From DASUBN01 sp036263155 (lineage in GTDB: Bacteria; Pseudomonadota; Gammaproteobacteria; Natronospirales; REEB76): a stretch of DNA of 17,135 nucleotides. The position numbers were made by a program, and so were the translations under genes. The DNA is taken from the NCBI GenBank assembly GCA_036263155.1, contig DATAHN010000083.1, positions 1 through 17,135 on the forward strand, in the 5' to 3' direction. Positions 7,763 through 15,373 of this stretch are shown in pieces (positions within the stretch are counted from its first letter, which is position 1; each line of letters begins with the position of its first letter). The notes beneath the pieces were generated by a model. That model ran no database searches. It was given only the letters and a program-made list of their open reading frames with translations, and was not told the DNA's origin.

Positions 7763-8710
7763 ATGAGCAAGCAACCCCGCATCATGGTGATCATGGAGGG
7801 CAAGCCGCGCCACAGCCCGGCGCTGTTGCGAGCCCTGTCCCTGGCCATCCGCATGGGCGCCAGCCTGCACCTGCGCTCTTTCGACTACCTGCGCAGCCTT
7901 GAGCACGCGGCGAGCCGCGGTTTCGACCTGCCTGCCTACCTGCGGGGCCGCCGCGCTGAACTCGAGGAGTTCGCAGCGAGTCTCCCCGCCGAAGGCGCCC
8001 CGATCGATACCCAAGTCGTCTGGGGCCGGCCGCTGGCCGAGAAGATCATCTACGAGGTGCTGGCCCTCAAGCCCGACCTCGTCATCAAGGACGCCCCCGG
8101 GCATACCGATCCGCGCCACACGCTGCTGGACAGCATCGACTGGCACCTCCTCAACGAGTGCCCGGCGCCGCTGATGCTGGTGCGCCCGCGTGCCGCGAGC
8201 CTGCCGCGCCGCATCGTCGCGGCGGTGGACCCTCTGGACGAGCATGGCAAGCCTCATGTGCTCAATGACCGCATCGTGGGCACCGCCGCTTCCCTCGCCG
8301 CCCAGTGCGGCGCCGAGCTCGACGTGGTGAACGCATTCGAATACATCCCGGCTGCCGGCGAGTGGGAATATGCAGGCCTGATGCCGGACCTCACCCTCTA
8401 CAGCGAGCTGCGCAAGGTGCATGCCGAGGGGCTGTACCGGCTCGGCAAGGACCACGGTGTCCCGCCCGCGCGCATGCACATCCTGGACGGCGAGGCCGCC
8501 TACTGCGTCACCGGGTTCGCCCGGCAGCACCGCACCGACCTCGTGGTGATGGGCAGCATCTACCGCACCGGTCTCAAGCAGCTCTTCCTCGGCAGCACCG
8601 CGGAGGGCGTCTTCGACACGCTGGCCTGCGACGTGCTGCTCATCAAGCCGGACGGGTTCGCGGCGGAGCTGCAGGACCTGCTCGAGCACGGTAAGGCCCG
8701 GGCCGCGTGA
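7763..8710 (+). CDS. UspE-like tandem universal stress protein
   Basis: A 315-residue protein with two Usp domains (about 5-142 and 148-297). The pattern WHLLNECPAPLMLV at the end of domain 1 and the DP start of domain 2 resemble E. coli UspE. Usp proteins of the ATP-binding class carry G-x2-G-x9-G-(S/T); here domain 2 has G264-S-I-Y267 and then G277-S278, so the second glycine is replaced by tyrosine. Nucleotide binding may be altered. Start at ATG 7763 is chosen because GGAG lies six bases upstream; the ATG at 7751 has no such site. It is the first gene after the FNR-like box, and Usp genes are frequent ANR/FNR targets. The next start codon is 35 bases downstream. Confidence 0.88.
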   Translation: MSKQPRIMVIMEGKPRHSPALLRALSLAIRMGASLHLRSFDYLRSLEHAASRGFDLPAYLRGRRAELEEFAASLPAEGAPIDTQVVWGRPLAEKIIYEVLALKPDLVIKDAPGHTDPRHTLLDSIDWHLLNECPAPLMLVRPRAASLPRRIVAAVDPLDEHGKPHVLNDRIVGTAASLAAQCGAELDVVNAFEYIPAAGEWEYAGLMPDLTLYSELRKVHAEGLYRLGKDHGVPPARMHILDGEAAYCVTGFARQHRTDLVVMGSIYRTGLKQLFLGSTAEGVFDTLACDVLLIKPDGFAAELQDLLEHGKARAA

Positions 8711-8745
8711 CGGCCATGATGCACGGCAAAAAGGGGAGACACACC

Positions 8746-10086
8746 ATGAACCACTTCGATTTCAGCCGCCTCGGCTTGCGCCTTGCGCTGCTGCTCACGG
8801 CCCTGTCGCTGGCGCCCCAGGCCCTCGCGGTGCCGAGCTTCGCCCGCCAGACGGGGCTCGCCTGCAACGTATGCCACAGCACCCCCCCGGAGCTCACGTC
8901 CTTCGGCAGGCTGTTCAAGCTGAACGGTTACGTGCTCACCGGCATCAAGCAGATCCAGTCGGGCGAGTCCGGCCAGAACCTCAGCATCAACGAGCTGCCG
9001 CCGCTCTCCGCCATGGTGCAGATCGCGGACACTCTCACCAACAAGGCACAGCCCGGCGCCCAGAACGGCAACCTGCAGTTCCCGGCGCAACTCAGCTTGT
9101 TCTATGCGGGCGCGATCTCCACCAACATGGGCGCCTTCGCGCAGCTCACCTATACCCAGGCTGATGACCACTTCAGCATGGACCTGGCGGATGTGCGCTA
9201 CGCGGACCATGCCGAGTGGTTCGGGTCCGACACCATCTACGGCATCACCATCAACAACGGCCCCACCATCGAGGACGTGTGGAATTCCACCTCCGCCTGG
9301 GGCTTCCCCTGGTTCGGCTCCGAGGTGGCCCCGGCGCCTTCCGCCGCGCCGCTTCTGGGCGGCGTGCTGAGCGGGCCGGGCAGCGTGGCCGGCGCCGGCG
9401 CCTATGCCTTCTGGGACGATCGCGTCTACGCGCTGTTCAGTCTCTATCGTGCCTCGCCCACTGCGGCGGCCCAGCCCATCTCGGATGTCGGCGCCATCTC
9501 CGGCGTGGCGCCCTACTGGCGACTCGCCTATCAGTGGAACGGCGGTAACCCCCTCGAAGTGGGCCTCTACGGCATGCACGCCTCGGTGGACCAGGGCTTC
9601 TCGGGCGCCGGCGCGCCCGGCCTGAACGACGGCTACACCGACTACGGCGTGGATGCACAGTACGAGATCACCATGGGCGGCAACCTGCTGTCGCTGTACG
9701 GTACCTACATACACGAGAAGCAGGCGCTCGAGTCCAGCCATGCCGCCGGCGCCAGCAACCTCGACGACACCCTCAACAGCCTGAACCTGAACGGCCGCTA
9801 TCACTTCGACTCGACACAGGCCGTGGGCCTCGGCTACTTCTCGACGACCGGCACTACCGACCCGCTGCTGTACGCGCCTGCCGACATCTCCGGCTCCGCC
9901 ACCGGCTCGCCTGACAGCAAAGGCTGGACGCTTCAGTACGTCTACCTGCCGCGTCAGAACGTGCAACTGACAGCACAGTACATCTTGTACAACAAGTTCA
10001 ACGGCGGTAGCGACAACTACGACGGCAGCGGCCGCAAGGCCTCCGACAACGACACCCTGTTCCTGATGTTGTGGGTGCTGTGGTGA
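8746..10086 (+). CDS. Outer-membrane beta-barrel-like protein with N-terminal haem c motif (cytochrome-porin fusion candidate)
   Basis: A 446-residue exported protein. Signal peptide 1-28 ends ALA|VPSFARQ, and only 11 residues later comes a single haem-binding motif C40-N-V-C-H44, followed by PELTSFGRLFKLNGYVL. The remaining 370 residues have alternating polar and aromatic strands (for example YGVDAQYEITM, LLSLYGTYIH, VQLTAQYILYNKF) and end in LMLWVLW, a terminal aromatic residue as in outer-membrane barrels. One haem at the extreme N-terminus fused to a barrel is the architecture of Cyc2-type iron oxidases, but I cannot establish homology from sequence alone. Start ATG 8746 has GGGGAG seven bases upstream; the longer frame from 8707 lacks a site and would bury the signal peptide. 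It lies between the usp gene and cydP. Confidence 0.72.
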   Translation: MNHFDFSRLGLRLALLLTALSLAPQALAVPSFARQTGLACNVCHSTPPELTSFGRLFKLNGYVLTGIKQIQSGESGQNLSINELPPLSAMVQIADTLTNKAQPGAQNGNLQFPAQLSLFYAGAISTNMGAFAQLTYTQADDHFSMDLADVRYADHAEWFGSDTIYGITINNGPTIEDVWNSTSAWGFPWFGSEVAPAPSAAPLLGGVLSGPGSVAGAGAYAFWDDRVYALFSLYRASPTAAAQPISDVGAISGVAPYWRLAYQWNGGNPLEVGLYGMHASVDQGFSGAGAPGLNDGYTDYGVDAQYEITMGGNLLSLYGTYIHEKQALESSHAAGASNLDDTLNSLNLNGRYHFDSTQAVGLGYFSTTGTTDPLLYAPADISGSATGSPDSKGWTLQYVYLPRQNVQLTAQYILYNKFNGGSDNYDGSGRKASDNDTLFLMLWVLW

Positions 10087-10295
10087 TCCCACTCCGCGGG
10101 CTGGATGCGGTGCACGGCGAGCGTCTCCTGCATAAGGAGATCGCCGCCGTGCTCTTCTTCAAGCTCGCGGCCATCACCCTCATCTGGTACCTGTTCTTCG
10201 GCCCCTCCCACACTGTGCGGGTCACGCCGGACAAGGTGGGCACAGCCGTGTTCGGCGCGCCGGCCGCGCCTCCCGCTTCCCCACCCCGGAGTTGA
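10083..10295 (+). CDS. cydP: CydP-like small membrane subunit associated with cytochrome bd
   Basis: A 70-residue peptide with a charged start (GERLLHKEI), one membrane helix (AVLFFKLAAITLIWYLFF) and the periplasmic-type stretch SHTVRVTPDKV. This is the pattern of the CydP small proteins encoded immediately before cydA in many proteobacteria. It ends three bases before the cydA start codon. The start is uncertain: GTG 10083 overlaps the upstream stop (GTGA) and is used here; GTG 10110 would give a 61-residue form with a more usual length, and GTG 10071 a longer one. None has a strong ribosome site, so translation may be coupled to the upstream gene. Its exact role in the oxidase is not known to me. 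Confidence 0.72.
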   Translation: MIPLRGLDAVHGERLLHKEIAAVLFFKLAAITLIWYLFFGPSHTVRVTPDKVGTAVFGAPAAPPASPPRS

Positions 10296-10298
10296 TGC

Positions 10299-11876
10299 AT
10301 GGATTCCCTCGATCCGGTCATGCTCTCGCGCCTGCAGTTCGCCCTGACAGCGCTTTACCACTTCCTGTTCGTGCCGCTGACCCTGGGCCTCGCCTTCATC
10401 CTCGCCATCATGGAGTCGGTATACGTCATGACCGGCCGGGAGATCTGGAAGGACATGACGCGCTTCTGGGGCAAGCTGTTCGGCATCAACTTCGCCATGG
10501 GCGTCGCCACCGGCATCACCATGGAATTCCAGTTCGGCACCAACTGGGCCTACTACTCCCACTACGTGGGTGACATCTTCGGCGTGCCGCTGGCCATCGA
10601 GGGCCTGATGGCGTTCTTCCTCGAGTCCACCTTCGTCGGCCTGTTCTTCTTCGGCTGGGACCGGCTTTCGCGGGTGCAGCACCTCATGGTCACCTGGCTG
10701 GTGGCGCTAGGCTCCAACCTCTCGGCGCTGTGGATCCTGATCGCCAACGGTTGGATGCAGAACCCCGTCGGCGCGGCCTTCAACTACCGCACCATGCGCA
10801 TGGAAGTGACCAGCATGGCCGAGGTGATCTTCAACCCGGTGGCCCAGGCCAAGTTCGTGCACACCGTGAGCGCCGGCTACGTGGTGGGCGCCATGTTCGT
10901 GCTCTCGATCAGCGCCTTCTACCTGCTGCGCGGCCGCCACGTGGCGTTCGCCAAGCGCTCGCTGGCGGTGGCCGCCAGCTTCGGCCTCGCGGCCTCCCTC
11001 TCGGTGGTAGTGCTGGGCGACGAGAGCGGTTACCTCACGACCCAGGACCAGAAGATGAAGCTCGCGGCCATCGAGGCCGAGTGGCACACCGAGCCTGCGC
11101 CGGCGAGCTTCACGCTATTCGGCATCCCGGACCAGGCAGCGCAGGAGACGCGCTACGCGGTGAAGGTACCCTGGGTGCTCGGCCTCATCGCGACCCGTTC
11201 CGCCGACGAGCCGGTGCTGGGCATCGACGACCTGACCAAGCGCTCCCGCGAGCGCGTGCACGACGGCGTGCTGGCCTACTACGCACTGCAGGAGCTCAAG
11301 GTCCATCCCGACGATACCGCCGCCAAGGCCACCTTCGACGCATACCAGAAGGACCTGGGCTACGCCCTGCTCCTGACCATGGACGGCGTAGACCCGCTGC
11401 GGGCCACCGATGCCGACCTCGACCGGGCCGCGGCGCATACCGTGCCCAAGGTCTCCACCTTGTTCTGGTCGTTCCGCATCATGGTGGGCCTGGGCCTCCT
11501 GTTCATCTTCCTGTTCGCGTTCGCGTTCTGGGTCTCGGCCACCCAGCGTTTCGAGCGCTACCGCTGGTTCCTGCGCCTCGCGTTCTACGCGCTGCCGCTG
11601 CCCTGGATCTCCACCGAGCTCGGCTGGGTGGTGGCGGAAGTCGGGCGCCAGCCCTGGGTCATCGAGGGCGTGCTGCCCACCCAGCTAGCAGCTTCCAGTA
11701 TTTCAGGGTTGCAGGTGCTGGGAAGCCTCTCGGGATTCGTACTGTTCTACTCCGCTCTGGCGGTGGTGGACGCCTTCCTCATGCGCCGCTACATCCTGTT
11801 CGGGCCGGATGATGTGCTGGCCAAGACCATCGTCGCACCCGAAGAACGCCGCGCGCTGCGCGCGCAGGAGGCCTGA
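10299..11876 (+). CDS. cydA: Cytochrome bd ubiquinol oxidase subunit I
   Basis: A full-length 525-residue CydA, the haem-bearing subunit that oxidises quinol and reduces O2 to water with high affinity in the inner membrane. All key residues line up with E. coli CydA at a constant offset of +2: His21 (haem at the O2 site), His188 and Met395 (haem b558), Glu101 and Glu109 (proton path), Lys254 and Glu259 (quinol site in the Q-loop), Arg393. The long insert after that motif makes this the long-Q-loop type. GGAG lies seven bases before ATG 10299. It is followed by cydB after two bases. Position behind the FNR-like box suits induction at low oxygen. Confidence 0.98.
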   Translation: MDSLDPVMLSRLQFALTALYHFLFVPLTLGLAFILAIMESVYVMTGREIWKDMTRFWGKLFGINFAMGVATGITMEFQFGTNWAYYSHYVGDIFGVPLAIEGLMAFFLESTFVGLFFFGWDRLSRVQHLMVTWLVALGSNLSALWILIANGWMQNPVGAAFNYRTMRMEVTSMAEVIFNPVAQAKFVHTVSAGYVVGAMFVLSISAFYLLRGRHVAFAKRSLAVAASFGLAASLSVVVLGDESGYLTTQDQKMKLAAIEAEWHTEPAPASFTLFGIPDQAAQETRYAVKVPWVLGLIATRSADEPVLGIDDLTKRSRERVHDGVLAYYALQELKVHPDDTAAKATFDAYQKDLGYALLLTMDGVDPLRATDADLDRAAAHTVPKVSTLFWSFRIMVGLGLLFIFLFAFAFWVSATQRFERYRWFLRLAFYALPLPWISTELGWVVAEVGRQPWVIEGVLPTQLAASSISGLQVLGSLSGFVLFYSALAVVDAFLMRRYILFGPDDVLAKTIVAPEERRALRAQEA

Positions 11877-11878
11877 CC

Positions 11879-13012
11879 ATGGACTACGAGACCTTACGCC
11901 TCATCTGGTGGCTGTTCCTCACGGTGCTGCTCACGGGCTTCGCCGTCATGGACGGCTTCGACCTAGGCGTCGCCGCGCAGCTCCTCTACGTGGCCCGCGA
12001 CGACCAGGAGCGGCGCGTCACCCTGAATAGCATCGGTCCGGTCTGGGATGGCAACCAGGTATGGTTCATCCTGGGCGGCGGCGCGGCCTTCGCCGCCTTC
12101 CCCATGCTCTATGCGGTGGCGTTCTCCGGCTTCTACGCCGCCATGTTCCTGGTGCTCCTGACCTTCATCGTGCGGCCCGTCGGGTTCGACTTCCGCAGCA
12201 AGCTCAACGCCACCGCCTGGCGCCACACCTGGGACCGCCTGCTGAGTGGGGCTGCCATCGTCGCAGCGCTGCTGTTCGGCGTCGCAGTGGGCAACCTGTT
12301 CCTCGGCGTGCCGTTCAGCTTCGACTCCGAGCTACGCATGAGCTATGCCGGCGGCCTGCTGGATCTCATCAAGCCCTTCCCGCTCCTGTGCGGCGTGGCC
12401 TCGCTGGCCATGCTGCTCATGCACGGCGCCGCCTACCTTGGCATCAAGACCGAGGGCGAGGTGGCGGACCGCGCGCGGCGCGTGCTGCTGGCCGGCTCCG
12501 CGGTGCTGGTGGTGGCGCTCATCGTTGGGGGTTTCTGGGTCTCGCGCATGGACGGCTACGTGATCCAGGGCACGCTCGACCCGAACGGGCCCTCCAACCC
12601 GCTGCTCAAGAGCGTGGTACAGGTACCCGGCGCGTGGCTCGCGAACTACAACGCCCACGGCTGGATGATCTTGGCGCCGGTGCTAGCGTACCTCGGCGCC
12701 TTCATCGCCGCCGGCAGCGCCGTGGCGCGCAACGAGGTCACGGCGTTCCTGGGCTCGGCCCTCGCCGTCGCCGCCACCATCTTCACCGCCGGCCTCGCAT
12801 TGTTCCCGTTCCTGCTGCCCTCGAGCCTCAACCCCTCCCACAGCCTCACGATCTGGGACGCCTCTTCCAGCCAGCACACCCTGTTCATCATGGTGGTGGC
12901 GGTGGCGATGTTCCTTCCGGTGGTGATCCTCTACACGAGCTGGGTGTTCCGGGTGCTGCGCGGCAAGGTGACCACGGCCTACGTGGGCCACAACGACCAT
13001 AACCTCTACTGA
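11879..13012 (+). CDS. cydB: Cytochrome bd ubiquinol oxidase subunit II
   Basis: A 377-residue membrane protein, two residues shorter than E. coli CydB and similar throughout. The N-terminal signature TGFAVMDGFDLG contains Asp28, and GPVWDGNQVW contains Trp56 and Asp57, equivalent to E. coli Asp29, Trp57 and Asp58 in the proton channel region. Eight or nine membrane helices are visible. CydB pairs with CydA and has no haem contacts of its own in the E. coli enzyme. The start is two bases after the cydA stop with AGGAGG just upstream (11867-11872). The C-terminus, TTAYVGHNDHNLY, resembles that of other CydB proteins. Confidence 0.97.
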   Translation: MDYETLRLIWWLFLTVLLTGFAVMDGFDLGVAAQLLYVARDDQERRVTLNSIGPVWDGNQVWFILGGGAAFAAFPMLYAVAFSGFYAAMFLVLLTFIVRPVGFDFRSKLNATAWRHTWDRLLSGAAIVAALLFGVAVGNLFLGVPFSFDSELRMSYAGGLLDLIKPFPLLCGVASLAMLLMHGAAYLGIKTEGEVADRARRVLLAGSAVLVVALIVGGFWVSRMDGYVIQGTLDPNGPSNPLLKSVVQVPGAWLANYNAHGWMILAPVLAYLGAFIAAGSAVARNEVTAFLGSALAVAATIFTAGLALFPFLLPSSLNPSHSLTIWDASSSQHTLFIMVVAVAMFLPVVILYTSWVFRVLRGKVTTAYVGHNDHNLY

Positions 13013-13029
13013 GAGCCAAGGAGACTCGC

Positions 13030-13182
13030 ATGTGGTACTTCAGCTGGATACTGGGCGTGCTGTTCGCCTGCTCCTGTGGCATCATCAATGCCATGTGGGT
13101 CGAGATGCGCCTCGCCGGCGACCACGGCGACGACCAGCCCGTGCCTGCCCGGCCACGCAAGCGCACGCCCACAGGCGCCTGA
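13030..13182 (+). CDS. cydX: Cytochrome bd oxidase small subunit CydX
   Basis: A 50-residue peptide starting MWYFSWILGVLFACSCGIIN, nearly the same as the E. coli CydX start (MWYFAWILGTLLACSFGVIT). It has one membrane helix and then a hydrophilic tail that is longer than in E. coli (37 residues) and rich in Pro, Arg and Lys. CydX binds CydA and stabilises the haems. AAGGAG lies six bases before the ATG, and the gene begins 17 bases after the cydB stop. It is easy to miss because of its length. Confidence 0.96.
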   Translation: MWYFSWILGVLFACSCGIINAMWVEMRLAGDHGDDQPVPARPRKRTPTGA

Positions 13183-13186
13183 TGTG

Positions 13187-13579
13187 ATGCGGCTGCTGGC
13201 CGCCTCTGCACTCTACTTCGGGCTGGTGTTCGCGGCGGGCTTCGCCCTGGGAGTGCTTCGTTCCCTGTGGCTGGCGCCCCGCCTCGGCGAGCGGCGCGCC
13301 GAACTCCTGGAGATGCCACTGATGTTGGGCGTGTCGGCACTGGCCGCTACGGTGCTCGCTCGCGGTCCGGCCGCGGGTTTCACGCCAACCGAGCGCCTCG
13401 CCATGGGAGGCCTGGCGCTGCTCATGCTGCTGGCTGTGGAACTCTTGCTGGTCAAGCCCATGCGGGGGATGAGCCTCAGGCACTACATCGCGGGCCGCGA
13501 CCCCGTCGCACTGTCCGCCTATCTCGCAGCGCTGCTCGGGTTCGCGTTGATGCCGGCCTGGTCGGCACCCCATCTGTGA
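13187..13579 (+). CDS. Conserved small membrane protein after cydX, unknown function
   Basis: A 130-residue protein with four probable membrane helices (about 3-22, 43-58, 69-87, 107-124). The segment between helices 1 and 2, RSLWLAPRLGERRAELLEMP, is strikingly conserved in unnamed membrane proteins I have seen in other proteobacteria; no function is known to me. The start is ATG 13187, four bases after the cydX stop; the longer open frame from 13076 overlaps cydX completely and codes for a non-hydrophobic leader, so it was not used. There is no clear ribosome site, which suggests translational coupling to cydX. Its place in the run suggests a link to the bd oxidase or to the same stress, but that is only context. 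Confidence 0.82.
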   Translation: MRLLAASALYFGLVFAAGFALGVLRSLWLAPRLGERRAELLEMPLMLGVSALAATVLARGPAAGFTPTERLAMGGLALLMLLAVELLLVKPMRGMSLRHYIAGRDPVALSAYLAALLGFALMPAWSAPHL

Positions 13580-13590
13580 TGAGGTAGGCC

Positions 13591-14178
13591 ATGGACACCG
13601 ACCTGCACACGCTCTCAGAGCATATCCGGCGCCTCGAGGACGAGATCGAAGCCGAACTGAAGCGGCGACGCATCGCGCTGCGCGCCGACTTCGAGGACCG
13701 CAAGGTCCGCTTCGAGGCGGAGGTGCTGGCCGCCCAGCGGCGCCTGAAGCGGGGACTCCTGGGTTACCTGATCGGCTCACCGCCGCTGGTGGTGCTGACG
13801 GCGCCACTCATCTATGCCGGGATCCTTCCGCTGTTGCTGCTGGACGGATTCCTGTCGCTCTACCAGGCGATCTGCTTCCCGCTTTACGGTATCGCCAAGG
13901 TGCGGCGCCGCGACTATTTCATCTTCGACCGCGCCCATCTGGGCTATCTCAACGGCGTCGAGAAGCTGAACTGCCTCTACTGCTCCTACGGCAACGGTGT
14001 GGCGGGATATTTCCTGGAAGTCATCGGCCGCACCGAGCAGTACTGGTGCCCCATCAAGCACGCGCGGCGCGCGTTGCATGCCCACCCCTACTACCGCGGC
14101 TTCACGGATTTCGGCGACGCCGAGGCCTTCCGCCGCGAACTCTCGCAGCTGCGCCGCGAGCTGGAGAAACGGGGGTGA
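13591..14178 (+). CDS. Coiled-coil and membrane-hairpin protein with CxxC motif, unknown function
   Basis: A 195-residue protein in three parts. Residues 5-54 are a highly charged helix of coiled-coil type. Residues 57-100 are hydrophobic and could form two membrane segments. The C-terminal part (105-195) is hydrophilic and holds C128-L-Y-C131, then W152-C153-P-I-K-H157 and a closing charged helix. C128, C131, C153 and H157 could form a metal or redox site. I recall unnamed proteobacterial relatives sharing the FDRAHLGYLN and EQYWCPIKHARR stretches, but no described function. GAGG lies six bases before the ATG; the gene begins 11 bases after the previous stop and is the last of the run before the hairpin at 14180-14203. 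Confidence 0.85.
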   Translation: MDTDLHTLSEHIRRLEDEIEAELKRRRIALRADFEDRKVRFEAEVLAAQRRLKRGLLGYLIGSPPLVVLTAPLIYAGILPLLLLDGFLSLYQAICFPLYGIAKVRRRDYFIFDRAHLGYLNGVEKLNCLYCSYGNGVAGYFLEVIGRTEQYWCPIKHARRALHAHPYYRGFTDFGDAEAFRRELSQLRRELEKRG

Positions 14179-14179
14179 A

Positions 14180-14203
14180 GGATGCGGCCCCACGGCCGCA
14201 TCC
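14180..14203. terminator. Bidirectional hairpin between convergent genes
   Basis: GGATGCGGCC and GGCCGCATCC form a perfect 10-bp stem with a CCAC loop. It begins two bases after the stop of the plus-strand run and lies 12 bases beyond the stop of the minus-strand porin gene. There is no T-run on either side, so it is not a classic intrinsic terminator, but position and strength favour ending or stabilising both transcripts. Confidence 0.65.
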
Positions 14204-14215
14204 CGCCCCTCCGCA

Positions 14216-15286
14216 TCAGAACTTCACCTGCGCCCACACGCCGAACTCCTGCGTCTTGAGTTCGGTCACGTTATCGGCGAGCTTGTCGGACTTGTAGGCC
14301 AGCGCCCAGGTCAGGCTCGGGCTGCTGCGCCAGGCGAAGCCAGCGTGATAGTAGGTATCCGCCAGGGATGGATCCAGGTCCTTGCTGGTCTTGGCCCGGT
14401 CGTAGCGCGCGAACAACGAGTAGCCGGGGGTGAGGTCATAGGAGCCGAACAGCGACCAGCCGTCCGCCTTGTCCGAGGCTGCACTCGCCACCGTGGTGTA
14501 GTTGTCGGCGCTGAAATACTCGCCGCCCACCGTCAGGCCCGAAGCCTTCCAGGCCGCCATCGCGTCCACGCGGCTCGCGGTGTGCTGGGCCGGCACCGCG
14601 TCGGTGTCCTGGCCGAGCTTGCCGCTGTAGCCGCCCACCGCAAGCGTCAGGCCGTCCACCGGCATGAAACCGAGGCGCGCCTCCACGTCCATGCCCTTGC
14701 TGCGGCCGGGGTTCTTGAAGCCGCCGCCGTTCGCCAGCGAGGCAGCGTAGTTCACGCCGCCACCACTGCTCTTGCCGAAGCCGTGCACGCCCCAATCCAC
14801 GGTGTTGCCGAACTTGAGGCGGTCCAGCAGCGTCTTCTCCACGAAACGGTAGCCGTAGATGTTCTCCACGAATGGGATCCAGGGCATGTCCGCCGCGCCC
14901 ACCCGCAGGGTGGCGGCGTCGCTGAAATGCCCTTGCAGGTAGGCCTTCTTCACGAACACCTGGGTCTCGGACGAGGTGCCCGTGGAATTGACCGTGGCGC
15001 CGGTGGAATCCTTGCCGGACACCGAGAGCTTGGGCAGGTCGAAGTCGGTGATGAGGGTCGCGGACCAGGTCTCGTCGAAGGTGTGGTTCACGCCGAAATA
15101 GAAGCGCTTCACGTCCAGGCCGAAGCCATCGGGGTCCACGTCCGTGCCGTTCTTCTGGGTCTGTACATCGGTCATGTCCACGAACATCAGGCCGCTCAGG
15201 GTGGTGTCCCCATCAGCCTGCGCCAGAGGCGCAGCGAGTGCGGCGGCGATACCCAGGGCAAGTAACGATCTTTTAGGGGAAAGCAT
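14216..15286 (-). CDS. Outer-membrane porin
   Basis: A 356-residue protein with a signal peptide (MLSPKRSLLALGIAAALAAP, cleavage near ALAAPLAQA|DGD), many amphipathic beta strands and a C-terminal phenylalanine (VWAQVKF), the outer-membrane assembly signal. Length and strands such as VKRFYFGVNHTF and WSLFGSYDLTPGYSLFARYD fit a 16- or 18-strand general or phosphate-selective type porin; substrate is not evident. The start at ATG 15286 is preferred over the longer frame beginning at 15433 because GAGGAG lies six bases upstream and the signal peptide starts there. It is divergent from nirK across 164 bases that hold an FNR-like box, so it may supply small anions such as nitrite or nitrate to the periplasm (inference). 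Confidence 0.88.
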   Translation of the reverse strand: MLSPKRSLLALGIAAALAAPLAQADGDTTLSGLMFVDMTDVQTQKNGTDVDPDGFGLDVKRFYFGVNHTFDETWSATLITDFDLPKLSVSGKDSTGATVNSTGTSSETQVFVKKAYLQGHFSDAATLRVGAADMPWIPFVENIYGYRFVEKTLLDRLKFGNTVDWGVHGFGKSSGGGVNYAASLANGGGFKNPGRSKGMDVEARLGFMPVDGLTLAVGGYSGKLGQDTDAVPAQHTASRVDAMAAWKASGLTVGGEYFSADNYTTVASAASDKADGWSLFGSYDLTPGYSLFARYDRAKTSKDLDPSLADTYYHAGFAWRSSPSLTWALAYKSDKLADNVTELKTQEFGVWAQVKF

Positions 15287-15373
15287 GAAGATCTCCTCAG
15301 GGATTGGATGAATCGGAGCGCATGGAAGCGGCTCCAAGTGGGCGCAGCCTAAAAGAGGCCATGCGGCCCGGCC

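Noticed and set aside
8560..10092. Long open frame (510 codons) on the minus strand opposite the haem-barrel gene
   Set aside because: Composition is Gly/Val/Ala/Arg/His-rich without domains, typical of antisense frames in GC-rich genes; the plus strand has a signal peptide, CxxCH and a ribosome site.
14257..14270. FNR-like sequence TTGAGTTCGGTCAC
   Set aside because: It lies inside the porin coding region and has poorer agreement with the consensus than the three intergenic boxes.
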